Source: Bacteroidales bacterium (lineage in GTDB: Bacteria; Bacteroidota; Bacteroidia; Bacteroidales; UBA932). Taken from it: a stretch of 64,000 bases of DNA. A program made the position numbers and the translations under genes. The notes beneath the pieces were generated by a model, which had not been told where the DNA came from, did not search any database, and was given only the letters and a program-made list of their open reading frames with translations. The stretch spans positions 31,506-95,505 of the forward strand of contig JAFYZZ010000027.1 of assembly GCA_017548445.1 (NCBI GenBank), given 5' to 3'. Shown here piece by piece: positions 31,910 to 39,896 of the stretch; the first letter of the stretch is position 1, and every line of letters starts with the position of its first letter.

Positions 31910-32989
31910 CTACCGCACCTTGCTGTCGCAGTACCAGCAGCGGGTGATTCCGTTCTCGGCGAGGCGGAAGCGCGGCTGCACGTTCTCATTGTTGCAGATG
32001 CACTTGGTGTTGGAGCAGTGCAGGTTGGGATTGAGGATGGGGGCCTCGTGCTCCGGCATCGTGTGCGCCGGGTCGTTCTTCCATTCCATCAAGCTGATGA
32101 TCAGCGCCATACGGACAAGTTTCCCGTTCTCCACCTGGCGGAAATACGCCGCCCTCGGGTCGTCGTCCACCTCGGTGAGGATCTCGTTCACGCGCGGCAG
32201 CGGGTGCAGCACCGCCATCTTCGGCTTCGCGAGCGCCATACGCCGGGCGTCCAGCACGAAGCTGTCCTTCACGCGGTCGAACTCGTCTTCGTCCAGGAAG
32301 CGCTCCTTCTGCACGCGCGTCATATACAGCACGTCCAGCTCGGGGATGGCCTCGTCCAGGCTGTCCGTCTCGCGGTACGCCACGCCCATCTTGTCGCACA
32401 CGTCCTGCTTGATGTAATCCGGCAAGCGCAGTTCGTCCGGAGCGATGAGCACGACCCGGATGCCGTGGTAGCGCGACAGCGCCTTGATGAGCGAATGCAC
32501 CGTGCGGCCGAAGCGGAGGTCGCCGCAGAAGCCGATGGTGATGTCGTCGATGCGTCCCAGTTCCCGCTTGATGGTCAGCAGGTCGGTGAGCGTCTGCGTC
32601 GGGTGGCTGTGGGAGCCGTCGCCGGCGTTGATGATGGGCACGCTGGACACCTCGGAGGCCACCAGCGGGGCGCCCTCGATGGGATGGCGCATCGCGATGA
32701 TGTCGGCGAAGCAGCCCACCACGCGCACGGTGTCCTGCACGCTCTCTCCCTTGGCCGCGGACGAACTCTGGGGCGTGGAGAAGCCCAGCACGTTGCCGCC
32801 CAGTTCCATCATCGCGGCGGTGAAAGACAGCCGCGTGCGGGTGCTCGGCTCGTAGAAGAGCGTCGCGAGCTTCTTGTGGGCCATACTGCCCTGATAGCGC
32901 TCGCGGTGCGCGATGATGTCCTCGGCCAGGGCTACGATCTGGTCGATTTCCTCTTTGCTGAGGTCGGTGGGGTCGATGAGGTGTTTCAT
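31910..32989 (-). CDS. pyrB: Aspartate carbamoyltransferase with C-terminal PyrI-type zinc domain
   Basis: 359 residues, about 50 more than a plain PyrB. Catalytic chain signatures: 'LFYEPSTRTRLSFTAAM' near 47-63 (carbamoyl phosphate), 'MRHPIEGA' near 105, 'GDGSHSHPTQTLTDL' near 130 and 'LHPLPRVNEI' near 270. After about residue 310 comes a short linker and a four-cysteine tail: Cys325 and Cys330 (CSNTKC), then Cys351 and Cys354 (CWYC). This is the spacing of the zinc domain of the E. coli regulatory chain PyrI. The PyrI nucleotide-binding domain is absent, so ATP/CTP control is probably lost. Starts with an ATGA overlap to pyrE. Confidence 0.95.
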   Translation of the reverse strand: MKHLIDPTDLSKEEIDQIVALAEDIIAHRERYQGSMAHKKLATLFYEPSTRTRLSFTAAMMELGGNVLGFSTPQSSSAAKGESVQDTVRVVGCFADIIAMRHPIEGAPLVASEVSSVPIINAGDGSHSHPTQTLTDLLTIKRELGRIDDITIGFCGDLRFGRTVHSLIKALSRYHGIRVVLIAPDELRLPDYIKQDVCDKMGVAYRETDSLDEAIPELDVLYMTRVQKERFLDEDEFDRVKDSFVLDARRMALAKPKMAVLHPLPRVNEILTEVDDDPRAAYFRQVENGKLVRMALIISLMEWKNDPAHTMPEHEAPILNPNLHCSNTKCICNNENVQPRFRLAENGITRCWYCDSKVR

Positions 32990-33594
32990 AAGGCGTTCCG
33001 GAATTGCAGGATCTGTTCTTTCTGGGCGGGGGTGATGTATTTTTCCTCGACGGCCACGTCCACGAGGGTGTCGAGGTTGCTCAGGGAATAATTGACGACG
33101 TCCGCGGCGGCGAGCCGGTCCAGGCCCTTGCGGATGCCGTAGGTGAAGATGCTCACGATGCCCAGCACCTCGGCGCCCGCCTCGCGCAGGGCGTTCACCA
33201 CGTCGATGACGCTGCCGCCCGTGGAGATGAGGTCCTCGACCACGACCACCTTCGTTCCCGGATCCAGCCGGCCCTCGATGCGGTTCGTGCGGCCGTGGCT
33301 CTTGGCTTCGCCGCGCACGTAACCCATCGGCAGCCCCAGCAGGGTGGCGGTGATGGCGGCGTGGGCGATGCCGGCGGTGGAGGTGCCCATCAGGGCCTCG
33401 CACGCGGGAAAATGCTCCCTCACCAGGGCGGCGAGCCCCGCCTCCACCTGCTCCCGCACGGCGGGGGCGGACAGAGTGAGCCGGTTATCGCAGTAAATGG
33501 GGCTCTGGATGCCGCTGGCCCAGGTAAACGGCTCCTCGGGACGGAGGAAAACGGCCCCGATCGAGAGGAGTTCTTTGGCAATCTTTCTTTGCAT
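32986..33594 (-). CDS. pyrE: Orotate phosphoribosyltransferase
   Basis: 202 residues. Seen: 'FTWASGIQSPIYCDNR' near 23-38, 'GTSTAGIAHAA' near 68 and the PRPP loop 'VVVVEDLISTGGSVIDVV' near 113-130. Makes OMP from orotate. Sits between pyrF (3-base gap) and pyrB (ATGA overlap). Confidence 0.96.
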   Translation of the reverse strand: MQRKIAKELLSIGAVFLRPEEPFTWASGIQSPIYCDNRLTLSAPAVREQVEAGLAALVREHFPACEALMGTSTAGIAHAAITATLLGLPMGYVRGEAKSHGRTNRIEGRLDPGTKVVVVEDLISTGGSVIDVVNALREAGAEVLGIVSIFTYGIRKGLDRLAAADVVNYSLSNLDTLVDVAVEEKYITPAQKEQILQFRNAL

Positions 33595-33597
33595 ATC

Positions 33598-34302
33598 TTA
33601 CTGATTCAGAAACTCTTGCATACAACGTTCATAGGCGGCGACGGGGTCGGGGGCGGCCGTTACGGGGCGGCCCACCACGATGTAGTCGGAGCCGATTTCC
33701 CGGGCGCGGGCGGGCGTCGTGATGCGCACCTGGTCGTCCTTGGCGGCGTCCGCAAAGCGGATGCCCGGGGTGACGGCCAGGAAGTCCGGGCCGCAGGCGG
33801 CCTTGACCATCGCGGCCTCCAGCGGCGAGCACACTACGCCGTCCAGGCCCGCTTCCTGCGCGTTCTGCGCATATTTCACGATGGTTTCGTTGATGCCCGC
33901 TCCGATGAGCAGCTCGCGCTGCATCCGCTCTTCGCTGGTGGAGGTGAGCTGGGTGACGGCGATGAGCAGCGGCCGCGTGCCGTCTTCCCGCGTGAGCCCT
34001 TCCAGCGCGGCCCGCATCATCTCGACGGTGCCGGCGGCGTGCACGTTGCACATCTGCACGTCCAGTCCGGAAAGCACACGCATCGCCTTCCTGACCGTGT
34101 TGGGGATGTCGTGGAGCTTGAGGTCCAGGAACACCGGATGCCCGCGGCGGCGGAGTTCCCGCACGATATCGGGCCCCTCCGCGTAAAAGAGTTCCATCCC
34201 GATCTTCACGAAGGGCTTGCGCCTTCCCTCGAAGGCGTCCAGAAAGTCGAGCGTCTGCCGTCTGCTTGCGAAGTCGCAGGCTATGATTACGTCTTTTGCC
34301 AT
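33598..34302 (-). CDS. pyrF: Orotidine-5'-phosphate decarboxylase
   Basis: 234 residues, the short type. The catalytic motif '[13 protein letters not shown]' (Lys and Asp) is near 57-69, '[10 protein letters not shown]' near 180 and '[21 protein letters not shown]' at the C-terminus. Makes UMP from OMP. Lies 3 bases past the pyrD stop codon. Confidence 0.96.
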   Translation of the reverse strand: MAKDVIIACDFASRRQTLDFLDAFEGRRKPFVKIGMELFYAEGPDIVRELRRRGHPVFLDLKLHDIPNTVRKAMRVLSGLDVQMCNVHAAGTVEMMRAALEGLTREDGTRPLLIAVTQLTSTSEERMQRELLIGAGINETIVKYAQNAQEAGLDGVVCSPLEAAMVKAACGPDFLAVTPGIRFADAAKDDQVRITTPARAREIGSDYIVVGRPVTAAPDPVAAYERCMQEFLNQ

Positions 34303-34305
34303 TGT

Positions 34306-35223
34306 TTATGCGATGCCTATGATGTCTTGTAAACGGTTGATTCCCAGGGATTCCATCAAGTCCGGCAGGGCTTCGAGGATCTCCGGGCAGGCCAGCGGGT
34401 TGCGCAGGTTCTCGGCACCCACCTGCACGGCCGTGGCGCCGGCCATCATCATCTCCACCACGTCCTCGGCGCGGGCCACGCCGCCGCAACCCATCACCGG
34501 GACGGAGCAGGCGTGCGCGACCTGCCAGACCATCCTCAGGGCCAGCGGAAATACGGCCGGGCCGGAGAATCCGCCCATCTTGTTGGCGATCACGGGCTTG
34601 CGCTTCCGTATGTCGATGCGCATCCCCAGCAGGGTGTTGATGAGCGTGATGCCGTCGGCCCCGGCATCCTCGCAGGCGCGGGCGATGGCCACGATATCGG
34701 TGACATTGGGGCTGAGCTTGATGAAGACGGGCTTATGGGTGACGACCTCGCGGACGGCTTTCGTGACGGCGGCCGCCTGGGCGGGGTCGGTGCCGAAGGC
34801 CATCCCGCCGGCGTGCACGTTCGGGCAGGACACGTTCACCTCGATGAGGTCGATGTCCGCACACTCGTCCGCGCGCCAGCAGTTGTAGGCGTATTCATCC
34901 AGGGAAAAACCGCTGATATTGGCGATGATGCAGCCGTCGTAGATGCGGCGCAGGGCGGGCGCCTTGTCGCTCACGAGCGCCTCGACGCCCGGGTTCTGCA
35001 GGCCCACGGAGTTGATCATCCCCGCGGTGCACTCGGCGATGCGCGGGGTGGGGTTGCCGAAGCGCGCCTCGCGGGTGGTTCCCTTCAGGGAGATGCCGCC
35101 CAGGACATTGAGATCGAAGGTGTCGGCGAGTTCGAGCCCGAAGCCGAAGGTCCCGCTGGCGGGGACGACCGGGTTCTTCAGGCGGATGCCGCAGAGGCTG
35201 ACGGATAAGTCCTTGGTTACCAT
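34306..35223 (-). CDS. pyrD: Dihydroorotate dehydrogenase, class 1B catalytic subunit
   Basis: 305 residues. FMN barrel with 'LKNPVVPASGTFGFG' near 14, 'EVNVSCPNVHAGGM' near 127 (catalytic Cys region), 'KLSPNVTDI' and 'VMGCGGVARAEDV' near 260. Pairs with PyrK to oxidise dihydroorotate using NAD+. I chose 35223 as start (MVTKDLSVSL) because it gives the family N-terminus and a 7-base overlap with pyrK; a longer reading adds 13 unrelated residues. Confidence 0.95.
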   Translation of the reverse strand: MVTKDLSVSLCGIRLKNPVVPASGTFGFGLELADTFDLNVLGGISLKGTTREARFGNPTPRIAECTAGMINSVGLQNPGVEALVSDKAPALRRIYDGCIIANISGFSLDEYAYNCWRADECADIDLIEVNVSCPNVHAGGMAFGTDPAQAAAVTKAVREVVTHKPVFIKLSPNVTDIVAIARACEDAGADGITLINTLLGMRIDIRKRKPVIANKMGGFSGPAVFPLALRMVWQVAHACSVPVMGCGGVARAEDVVEMMMAGATAVQVGAENLRNPLACPEILEALPDLMESLGINRLQDIIGIA

Positions 35224-35954
35224 AACAGTTCCTCCTTGTCGAAAATGGGGCCGTCGGCGCACACGCGCTTCGGGCCGGATGCGGTCTGGACGCTGCAGCC
35301 ATAGCAGAAGCCGGCCCCGCAGCCCATCCGCTCTTCAAGACTCGCTTCACCGGGGGCGTCCAGGGTTCTGCAGACCGCCTTCATCATCGGCAGCGGGCCG
35401 CAGGTGTAGAAGCGGTCGAAGGCGGGCCGGACCGCCAGAATGGCGTCGGTCACGAAGCCCCGGGAGCCCACCGAGCCGTCCAGGGTGGCGATATGCACTT
35501 CCACGCCGAGCGCACGGAACTCATCCGTGAGGCAGATCTCGTCGGCGTGGTTAAAGCCGAGTACGGCGGTAACGCCTTTGCCCAGCGCAAGCAGTTCTTT
35601 GGCAAGCAGATAGAGCGGCGCGGCTCCCAGGCCTCCGCCAATCAGCAGGGCCTTTTCCCGGCACTTTTCCGGATGGAACCCAGCGCCCAGGGGCAGGAGC
35701 AGTTCCAGCGGGGCCTCCGGGGCCGTTTCCGCCATCAGGCGGGTTCCCTCGCCGACCACTTTATAGTAAAGGACCAGGCCGTCGGGCAGGACGTCGCTCA
35801 CCGAAATGGGACGACGCAGATAGAAGCCCGGCAGGGCGATGTCCACGAACTGCCCGCTGCGCACCGCCACCGGGGCGTCGGTCCTCAGGACCATCCGGAA
35901 CGTGTCCCGCGCCACCGCGACGTTGCTCTCGATATGGAAGATTCGCTTCTGCAT
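35217..35954 (-). CDS. pyrK: Dihydroorotate dehydrogenase electron-transfer subunit
   Basis: 245 residues, ferredoxin-reductase-like. FAD-binding domain ('YLRRPISVSDV' near 48), NAD-binding region ('ALLIGGGLGAAPLYLLAKEL' near 104), and a C-terminal [2Fe-2S] motif 'MGCGAGFCYGCSVQT...VC' near 210-232. First gene of the pyr operon; directly preceded by a terminator-like attenuator (35962-35987). Confidence 0.95.
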   Translation of the reverse strand: MQKRIFHIESNVAVARDTFRMVLRTDAPVAVRSGQFVDIALPGFYLRRPISVSDVLPDGLVLYYKVVGEGTRLMAETAPEAPLELLLPLGAGFHPEKCREKALLIGGGLGAAPLYLLAKELLALGKGVTAVLGFNHADEICLTDEFRALGVEVHIATLDGSVGSRGFVTDAILAVRPAFDRFYTCGPLPMMKAVCRTLDAPGEASLEERMGCGAGFCYGCSVQTASGPKRVCADGPIFDKEELLW

Positions 35955-35961
35955 AAGTTAT

Positions 35962-35987
35962 AAAAAAGGACAGCCAAAGGGCTGTCC
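35962..35987 (-). terminator. Predicted attenuator in the pyr operon leader
   Basis: On the minus strand GGACAGCC, loop CTTT, GGCTGTCC, then six T: a textbook intrinsic terminator ending 7 bases before the pyrK ATG. No gene ends upstream on this strand, so it can only act within the leader of pyrK. The short leader ORF at 35994-36074 stops 6 bases before the stem. Confidence 0.8.
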
Positions 35988-35993
35988 GAACAA

Positions 35994-36074
35994 TCAAATA
36001 AAGGAAAAACGGGAGCAGGAGGCCTTCCGGAAGCCGCCCAGGCGGGATTCAATCATAAGAGGGGTCCTTTCCAT
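35994..36074 (-). CDS. Putative 26-residue leader peptide of the pyr operon
   Basis: ATG at 36074 and TGA at 35994-35996, lying between the promoter (36089-36096) and the terminator hairpin. The peptide starts MERTPLMIES and ends SRFSFI. The last codons and the bases up to the stem are rich in T. A ribosome that reaches the stop codon would cover the first arm of the hairpin. The arrangement resembles the pyrL leader of E. coli pyrBI; translation itself is inferred. Confidence 0.55.
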   Translation of the reverse strand: MERTPLMIESRLGGFRKASCSRFSFI

Positions 36075-36088
36075 CGTTTTTAACCTTG

Positions 36089-36096
36089 CAAAGATA
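36089..36096 (-). promoter_or_regulatory. -7 box (TATCTTTG) of the pyr operon
   Basis: Exact TAnnTTTG match on the minus strand about 135 bases upstream of pyrK; the leader contains the ORF at 35994-36074 and the attenuator. No strong TTG at -33. Confidence 0.6.
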
Positions 36097-36141
36097 CTCA
36101 TTTTGGAATAATAAAACAAATAAACCGCCATATTGGCACAC

Positions 36142-36172
36142 TTGTGCCTTTTGCGAAAAAAAAGTATTTTTG
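36142..36172 (+). promoter_or_regulatory. Promoter of the metallo-hydrolase gene
   Basis: TTG (36142-36144) and TATTTTTG (36165-36172), followed after only 5 bases by the ATG at 36178, so the mRNA should be essentially leaderless. Confidence 0.6.
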
Positions 36173-36177
36173 TCCTT

Positions 36178-37161
36178 ATGAAAAGAAGAGATTTTCTCAA
36201 AATCGCGGCCATTGCTCCGGTAGCTGCCGCCCTTGACCCGCTGAACCTGGCCAACGCCCAGATTCCCCCCACCCGTCCGCAGCAGGGCCCGCCTCCCGGC
36301 GGTTTCTCCGGGGGCTTCCCCCGAAGGGATCCCGGTCCGGCCGTGTACGAGCCCGACGGCCCCGGCATCCAGGTACGTTTCCTCGGCACCGGCGGCGCCG
36401 ACTGGCGCGGTCCGGCCGATAACGGAGAACTGCGCCGGCACGCCAGCATCCTGGCCGATGGCAAGGTCCTGTTCGACTTCACCGCTTCGGCGGCGGATAT
36501 GGTTCCGGAGGGGCTGCATCCGCAGGTCATCTTCTATACCCATTCCCACGACGACCATTATGACCCTGCCGCCGCGCTGGAACTGGGTATCCGGCGCGCC
36601 TACGTGGGGAATACCTGGACCGAGCGGGCGAAGGAGGACTTCCGGAAGGCTTCCGAGAAGACCGGGAAGCCGGCTCCCGAAATCGTGCCCGTCGCCCTGG
36701 GGCAGACCGTGGAAGAGTCGGGACTGAAAGTGACTCCTCTCCCGGCCAACCACGCGTCCAATTTCGTGGAGGAGGAGACGCTCATCTATCTGATCGAGAA
36801 AGATTCCACCTGTCTGCTGTATGCGACGGATACGGGCGGACTGACGGCCCGCGCGGCCGGTTACGCCGGCGTGGGGCAGTTCTCGCGGAGCCGCAAGTTC
36901 CTGACGGGCATCATTATGGAGGCGACGATGGGGTTGGATTACGAGCCGGATTTCCGGATGTTTTCGCATTCCAGCGTGGCCGTGGTGCAGGATACGGTGA
37001 AGGTGCTGGCGAACAACCGCCGCTATATCCCCGTCGAGGGACAGAAGGTATGGCTCACCCACCTTTCGAAGGTGTACCATACCAGCCAGGCGGAACTCGA
37101 CCGCACCATCCCCGACCCGCTGAAATTCGCCTACGACGGTCTTGAAGTCCTGATCTGGTAG
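36178..37161 (+). CDS. Tat-exported MBL-fold metallo-hydrolase
   Basis: 327 residues. N-terminal twin-arginine signal peptide 'MKRRDFLKIAAIAPVAAAL' with a cleavage-like ANAQ near 27, then a Pro/Gly-rich linker. The beta-lactamase fold begins near 62 ('VRFLGTGGADW'). The metal motif 'THSHDDHYD' (HxHxDH) is near 120, 'ANHASNF' near 190 and 'YATDTGG' near 218. Relatives include the UlaG/lactonase-like group; substrate unknown. Start set by the Tat signal and the promoter 5 bases upstream. Confidence 0.82.
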   Translation: MKRRDFLKIAAIAPVAAALDPLNLANAQIPPTRPQQGPPPGGFSGGFPRRDPGPAVYEPDGPGIQVRFLGTGGADWRGPADNGELRRHASILADGKVLFDFTASAADMVPEGLHPQVIFYTHSHDDHYDPAAALELGIRRAYVGNTWTERAKEDFRKASEKTGKPAPEIVPVALGQTVEESGLKVTPLPANHASNFVEEETLIYLIEKDSTCLLYATDTGGLTARAAGYAGVGQFSRSRKFLTGIIMEATMGLDYEPDFRMFSHSSVAVVQDTVKVLANNRRYIPVEGQKVWLTHLSKVYHTSQAELDRTIPDPLKFAYDGLEVLIW

Positions 37162-37352
37162 TTCTTTCAACAACCGCGCTACGTTTCACGGCAGCCAGCC
37201 TCCGGAAACGTCCTCCTTCGTCGGACCCCACCGCTGCGCTTCGCTTGCGGTCCCCCCTCTTACCGTGCCGAGGGTGGCAGGGTTTCCGGAGGCTGCTGCC
37301 GCTTCCACTGCGCCTGCGGTTTGCCGGGGCAACTGCCTGCCTAGCAAAGAAC
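37161..37352 (+). repeat. Structured dispersed repeat, copy B
   Basis: Arms 37189-37209 and 37282-37301 are complementary with one extra base in the left arm. Core 37227-37278 shares 29 of its first 31 bases, and weaker similarity beyond, with the core of copy A (1964-2014 minus strand). Outer short complements GTTCTTT (37161-37167) and AAAGAAC (37346-37352) suggest the whole segment is one element. It fills most of the 263-base gap between the metallo-hydrolase and the next gene; the only other thing there is the upstream region of 37425. Confidence 0.75.
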
Positions 37353-37424
37353 GGATGAAAATGTTGTAGCTTTTTGGAAGCGGGTTCCGTCTAACGGGTG
37401 AGTTTGATTCTAAAATTATTGGTT

Positions 37425-37922
37425 ATGATGACTACTTTACTGATTGCTGCGGACAACGCACAGTTCTACTACACCCTCCGGGACTTTTTCAACACCTTCT
37501 TCGAAACGCTGATTCCGATCGGCATCTGCGTCGTGCTCCCGATCATCGTGATTTCGATGGTAATGCGCGCCCGGCGTCACGAAGTGGACAAGAAGACGGA
37601 AGTGATGCTGAAGGCCGTCGAGAACGGCACGCAGCTGGATCCGGCGTTCTTCCAGGAAATCAACAAACGCCGGGAGAGGACCGTCAAGGACAAGCTGATG
37701 GGCTACCTGACCGCCGCCTGCATCACCTCGGGCATCGGCGTGCTGATCGCCATCGTTTCGGCTATCTTCCTGATAATCAAGGATGACTATAATCCGGCCG
37801 CTTTGCTGGTGCTGCTGATTCCCTGCGCCATCCTGATCGCCGTCGGCATCGCCTTCTTCATCGTCTACGCCGTGGGCAGGAAGACCTGGGCGAAGGAACT
37901 GGCGGAACTGGATGCGAAGTAG
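37425..37922 (+). CDS. Membrane protein of the DUF6249 type
   Basis: 165 residues. Hydrophobic segments at about 25-48, 95-120 and 125-150; between them a charged stretch ('RARRHEVDKKTEVMLKAVENG'). This layout is seen in Bacteroidota proteins encoded ahead of an ECF sigma factor, as here. A GTG 27 bases upstream is a less likely start. Function unknown; possibly an anti-sigma or sensing partner. Confidence 0.65.
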   Translation: MMTTLLIAADNAQFYYTLRDFFNTFFETLIPIGICVVLPIIVISMVMRARRHEVDKKTEVMLKAVENGTQLDPAFFQEINKRRERTVKDKLMGYLTAACITSGIGVLIAIVSAIFLIIKDDYNPAALLVLLIPCAILIAVGIAFFIVYAVGRKTWAKELAELDAK

Positions 37923-37931
37923 GGCTGGCAG

Positions 37932-38426
37932 GTGACCCGCGAAGAGTTTATCAGCCTGGCCTCGGCCGAGCAGGAGTCTTTACGAAGGTTCCTGCTTTCG
38001 CTGTGCGGCGACGCAGCCGAAGCCGACGACATCGCGCAGGATGCGCTGGTGAACGCCTATGTGGCCTCGGCGTCCTTCCGCGGCGCATCGCGATTCAGCA
38101 CCTGGCTTTTCCGGATCGCCTACAACTGTTTCATCGACCGGCTCCGCAGCCGGAAACTGCGGACTTCCCCGCTGGACTCTCCCGCCGCCCAGGCGGTTTC
38201 CGGGCCGGACGCCACCGACGGCCGCTTCCGTCACGAAGACCTTCACCGGGCCATCGGGATGCTTCCCGACAAGGAGCGCGCCACCCTACTGCTGTTCTAT
38301 ATGGAGGACAAGCCCGTGAAGGAAGTCGCCTCCATCCTTGATATTCCCGCCGGCAGCGTCCGGGCCTACCTGACCCGGGGCCGGCAACACATCAAAAACT
38401 ATCTGGAGAAATGGAAAACGAGATAA
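37932..38426 (+). CDS. ECF-type RNA polymerase sigma factor
   Basis: 164 residues, GTG start (no earlier ATG in frame). Region 2: 'AEADDIAQDALVNAYVASASFRGASRFSTWLFRIAYNCFIDRLR' (about 28-73). Region 4: 'RAIGMLPDKERATLLLFYMEDKPVKEVASILDIPAGSVRAYLTRGRQHIKNYL' near 105-158. Directs transcription of an unknown regulon. Its last codons overlap the start of the next gene by 16 bases. Confidence 0.9.
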   Translation: MTREEFISLASAEQESLRRFLLSLCGDAAEADDIAQDALVNAYVASASFRGASRFSTWLFRIAYNCFIDRLRSRKLRTSPLDSPAAQAVSGPDATDGRFRHEDLHRAIGMLPDKERATLLLFYMEDKPVKEVASILDIPAGSVRAYLTRGRQHIKNYLEKWKTR

Positions 38427-38785
38427 AAGAATTCTTCCGCCAGACGGCCCCGAAGCCTTCCGATGCCACGTCGTTCAGCCTCGAACTGAACGCGCGCCTG
38501 GCCGCCGTAGAGCAGATCAAGGCCTATCACGACCGCGAAATCCGCCGCACGCACCGGATTATGTATGCCATCTTTGCAGCCGGGCTGGTGCTGGGCGGCG
38601 CGCTCGCCGCTTTCCTGATCCTCCACCCGGTCACGATTCCCGAACTCCCCTCGCCGGACGGCATCGCGGAAACGCCGGGCCGGACGGCCTGGTTCTGGAG
38701 CGTCGCAGGGCTCATCGTCCTGCTAGCCATCTCTCTTCCGTTCCTGCTTACCCGTCGCCGTCGCGCGCCGCTAATCCGCTACTGA
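38411..38785 (+). CDS. Two-helix membrane protein, probable sigma-factor partner
   Basis: 124 residues, not recognised by family. Soluble N-terminus (about 1-45), membrane segments at about 50-72 and 95-115, basic end 'TRRRRAPLIRY'. Position, overlap with the sigma gene and topology fit an anti-sigma protein, but no zinc motif is seen. Converges on the DUF3810 gene with a 6-base gap. Confidence 0.6.
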   Translation: MENEIKEFFRQTAPKPSDATSFSLELNARLAAVEQIKAYHDREIRRTHRIMYAIFAAGLVLGGALAAFLILHPVTIPELPSPDGIAETPGRTAWFWSVAGLIVLLAISLPFLLTRRRRAPLIRY

Positions 38786-38791
38786 GAGTAA

Positions 38792-39808
38792 TCACTCCAG
38801 CGTCAGGATCAGCTGAACGACCTCGTTGTAGTTCGCCATACCCGAACTGATGCGGTTGCTTTTCAGGAACAGATTGTAGAACCGGGCCTGCAGGCGGCCG
38901 ATCCAGGGCACATAGCGTTCCCGCCAGTAGGCCTGCTCGGCCTGCAGCACTTCCACCACCTCCGGCCGGAGCGTCTCCACCCAGCGCGTGTAATCCTCTT
39001 CCGGCAGCGCCGCGCGCGCATTCTTCAGCACATAGGGCAGCACGGACTGCAGGGCGGAGTAGCGGACCGCCGGATCGTCGGACGCCGTGCAGGCCTTGTA
39101 AGCCCAGTAGTTCGCCTCCGCCTCGCTGCTCACGCCCAGCAGATGCGCCAGTTCGTGGGCGAAGAGGAAGGGATACTCCCGGTCCCGCGCATCCTCGTTC
39201 AGCTGGATCTCGCTGCAGAACGGACCGACATAGCCGGTAACGCCCACGGCAGAATACAAACGATTGAAGGACAGGCGCTTCGGCCGTTGCCACTCCTTCG
39301 GCTGCGCCAGCCCCCAATGGGGCGAAAGCGTCGCATAGTACTGTTTCACTTCCTGCGCCAGTTCCTCCCGGTCCAAATCCCCGACGGGCCGGTAACTCTC
39401 GTTCAGCCGCTGCGCATAGTCTTCCAGGAAAAGCCGGAAACGCTGCGGCTCGAACACCTCCGGCCGCTTGCCCGCACGCTCGTAAATACTGCTGCGGAAA
39501 TAGTTGACGCCCCAGCCAGCATAGAACCAGACGGTAATCCACAGCAGCAGGCTGATGACCGCCGCCCAGCGCTTTTTCAGCCGGACCAGACGGGCGATCA
39601 GGAGCGCCGCGGCCACGATCACCACCCATTCGTCCAGCGAGAACGGCACCCGGGCGCTCAGCCACGACACCGCGCCCGACCACGCCGGGTAGAAATGCAG
39701 GGCGTACCAGTCCGCCCAGGCCGTCCGGGTACGGCACATCAGGATGACGCCGAGCAGTACCGCTGCCACCAGCGAGGACAGAAGATTCTTCCGGGTCGTT
39801 TTTTCCAT
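38792..39808 (-). CDS. DUF3810-family membrane zinc-peptidase-like protein
   Basis: 338 residues. Three membrane segments (about 10-30, 47-63, 80-97), then a soluble domain with 'YPFLFAHELAHLLGVSSEAEANYWAYKAC' near 205-235. The HELAH plus a downstream Glu looks like a metallopeptidase site. Start at 39808 (MEKTTRKNLL) because a TATCTTTA box sits 6 bases upstream; a longer reading would begin in front of that box. Role unknown. Confidence 0.75.
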   Translation of the reverse strand: MEKTTRKNLLSSLVAAVLLGVILMCRTRTAWADWYALHFYPAWSGAVSWLSARVPFSLDEWVVIVAAALLIARLVRLKKRWAAVISLLLWITVWFYAGWGVNYFRSSIYERAGKRPEVFEPQRFRLFLEDYAQRLNESYRPVGDLDREELAQEVKQYYATLSPHWGLAQPKEWQRPKRLSFNRLYSAVGVTGYVGPFCSEIQLNEDARDREYPFLFAHELAHLLGVSSEAEANYWAYKACTASDDPAVRYSALQSVLPYVLKNARAALPEEDYTRWVETLRPEVVEVLQAEQAYWRERYVPWIGRLQARFYNLFLKSNRISSGMANYNEVVQLILTLE

Positions 39809-39881
39809 ACCGTAAAGATACGCTTTTTCGTCGGATTTGTCAAATTGACACAAAGTTGTTGGTTTTCGCGTGGAAATGGCC

Positions 39882-39889
39882 TATCTTTG
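39882..39889 (+). promoter_or_regulatory. -7 box (TATCTTTG) of the NUDIX gene
   Basis: Exact TAnnTTTG, 7 bases before the ATG at 39897; TTG elements lie about 23-26 bases upstream. Near-leaderless transcript expected. Confidence 0.6.
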
Positions 39890-39896
39890 CGTCGTT

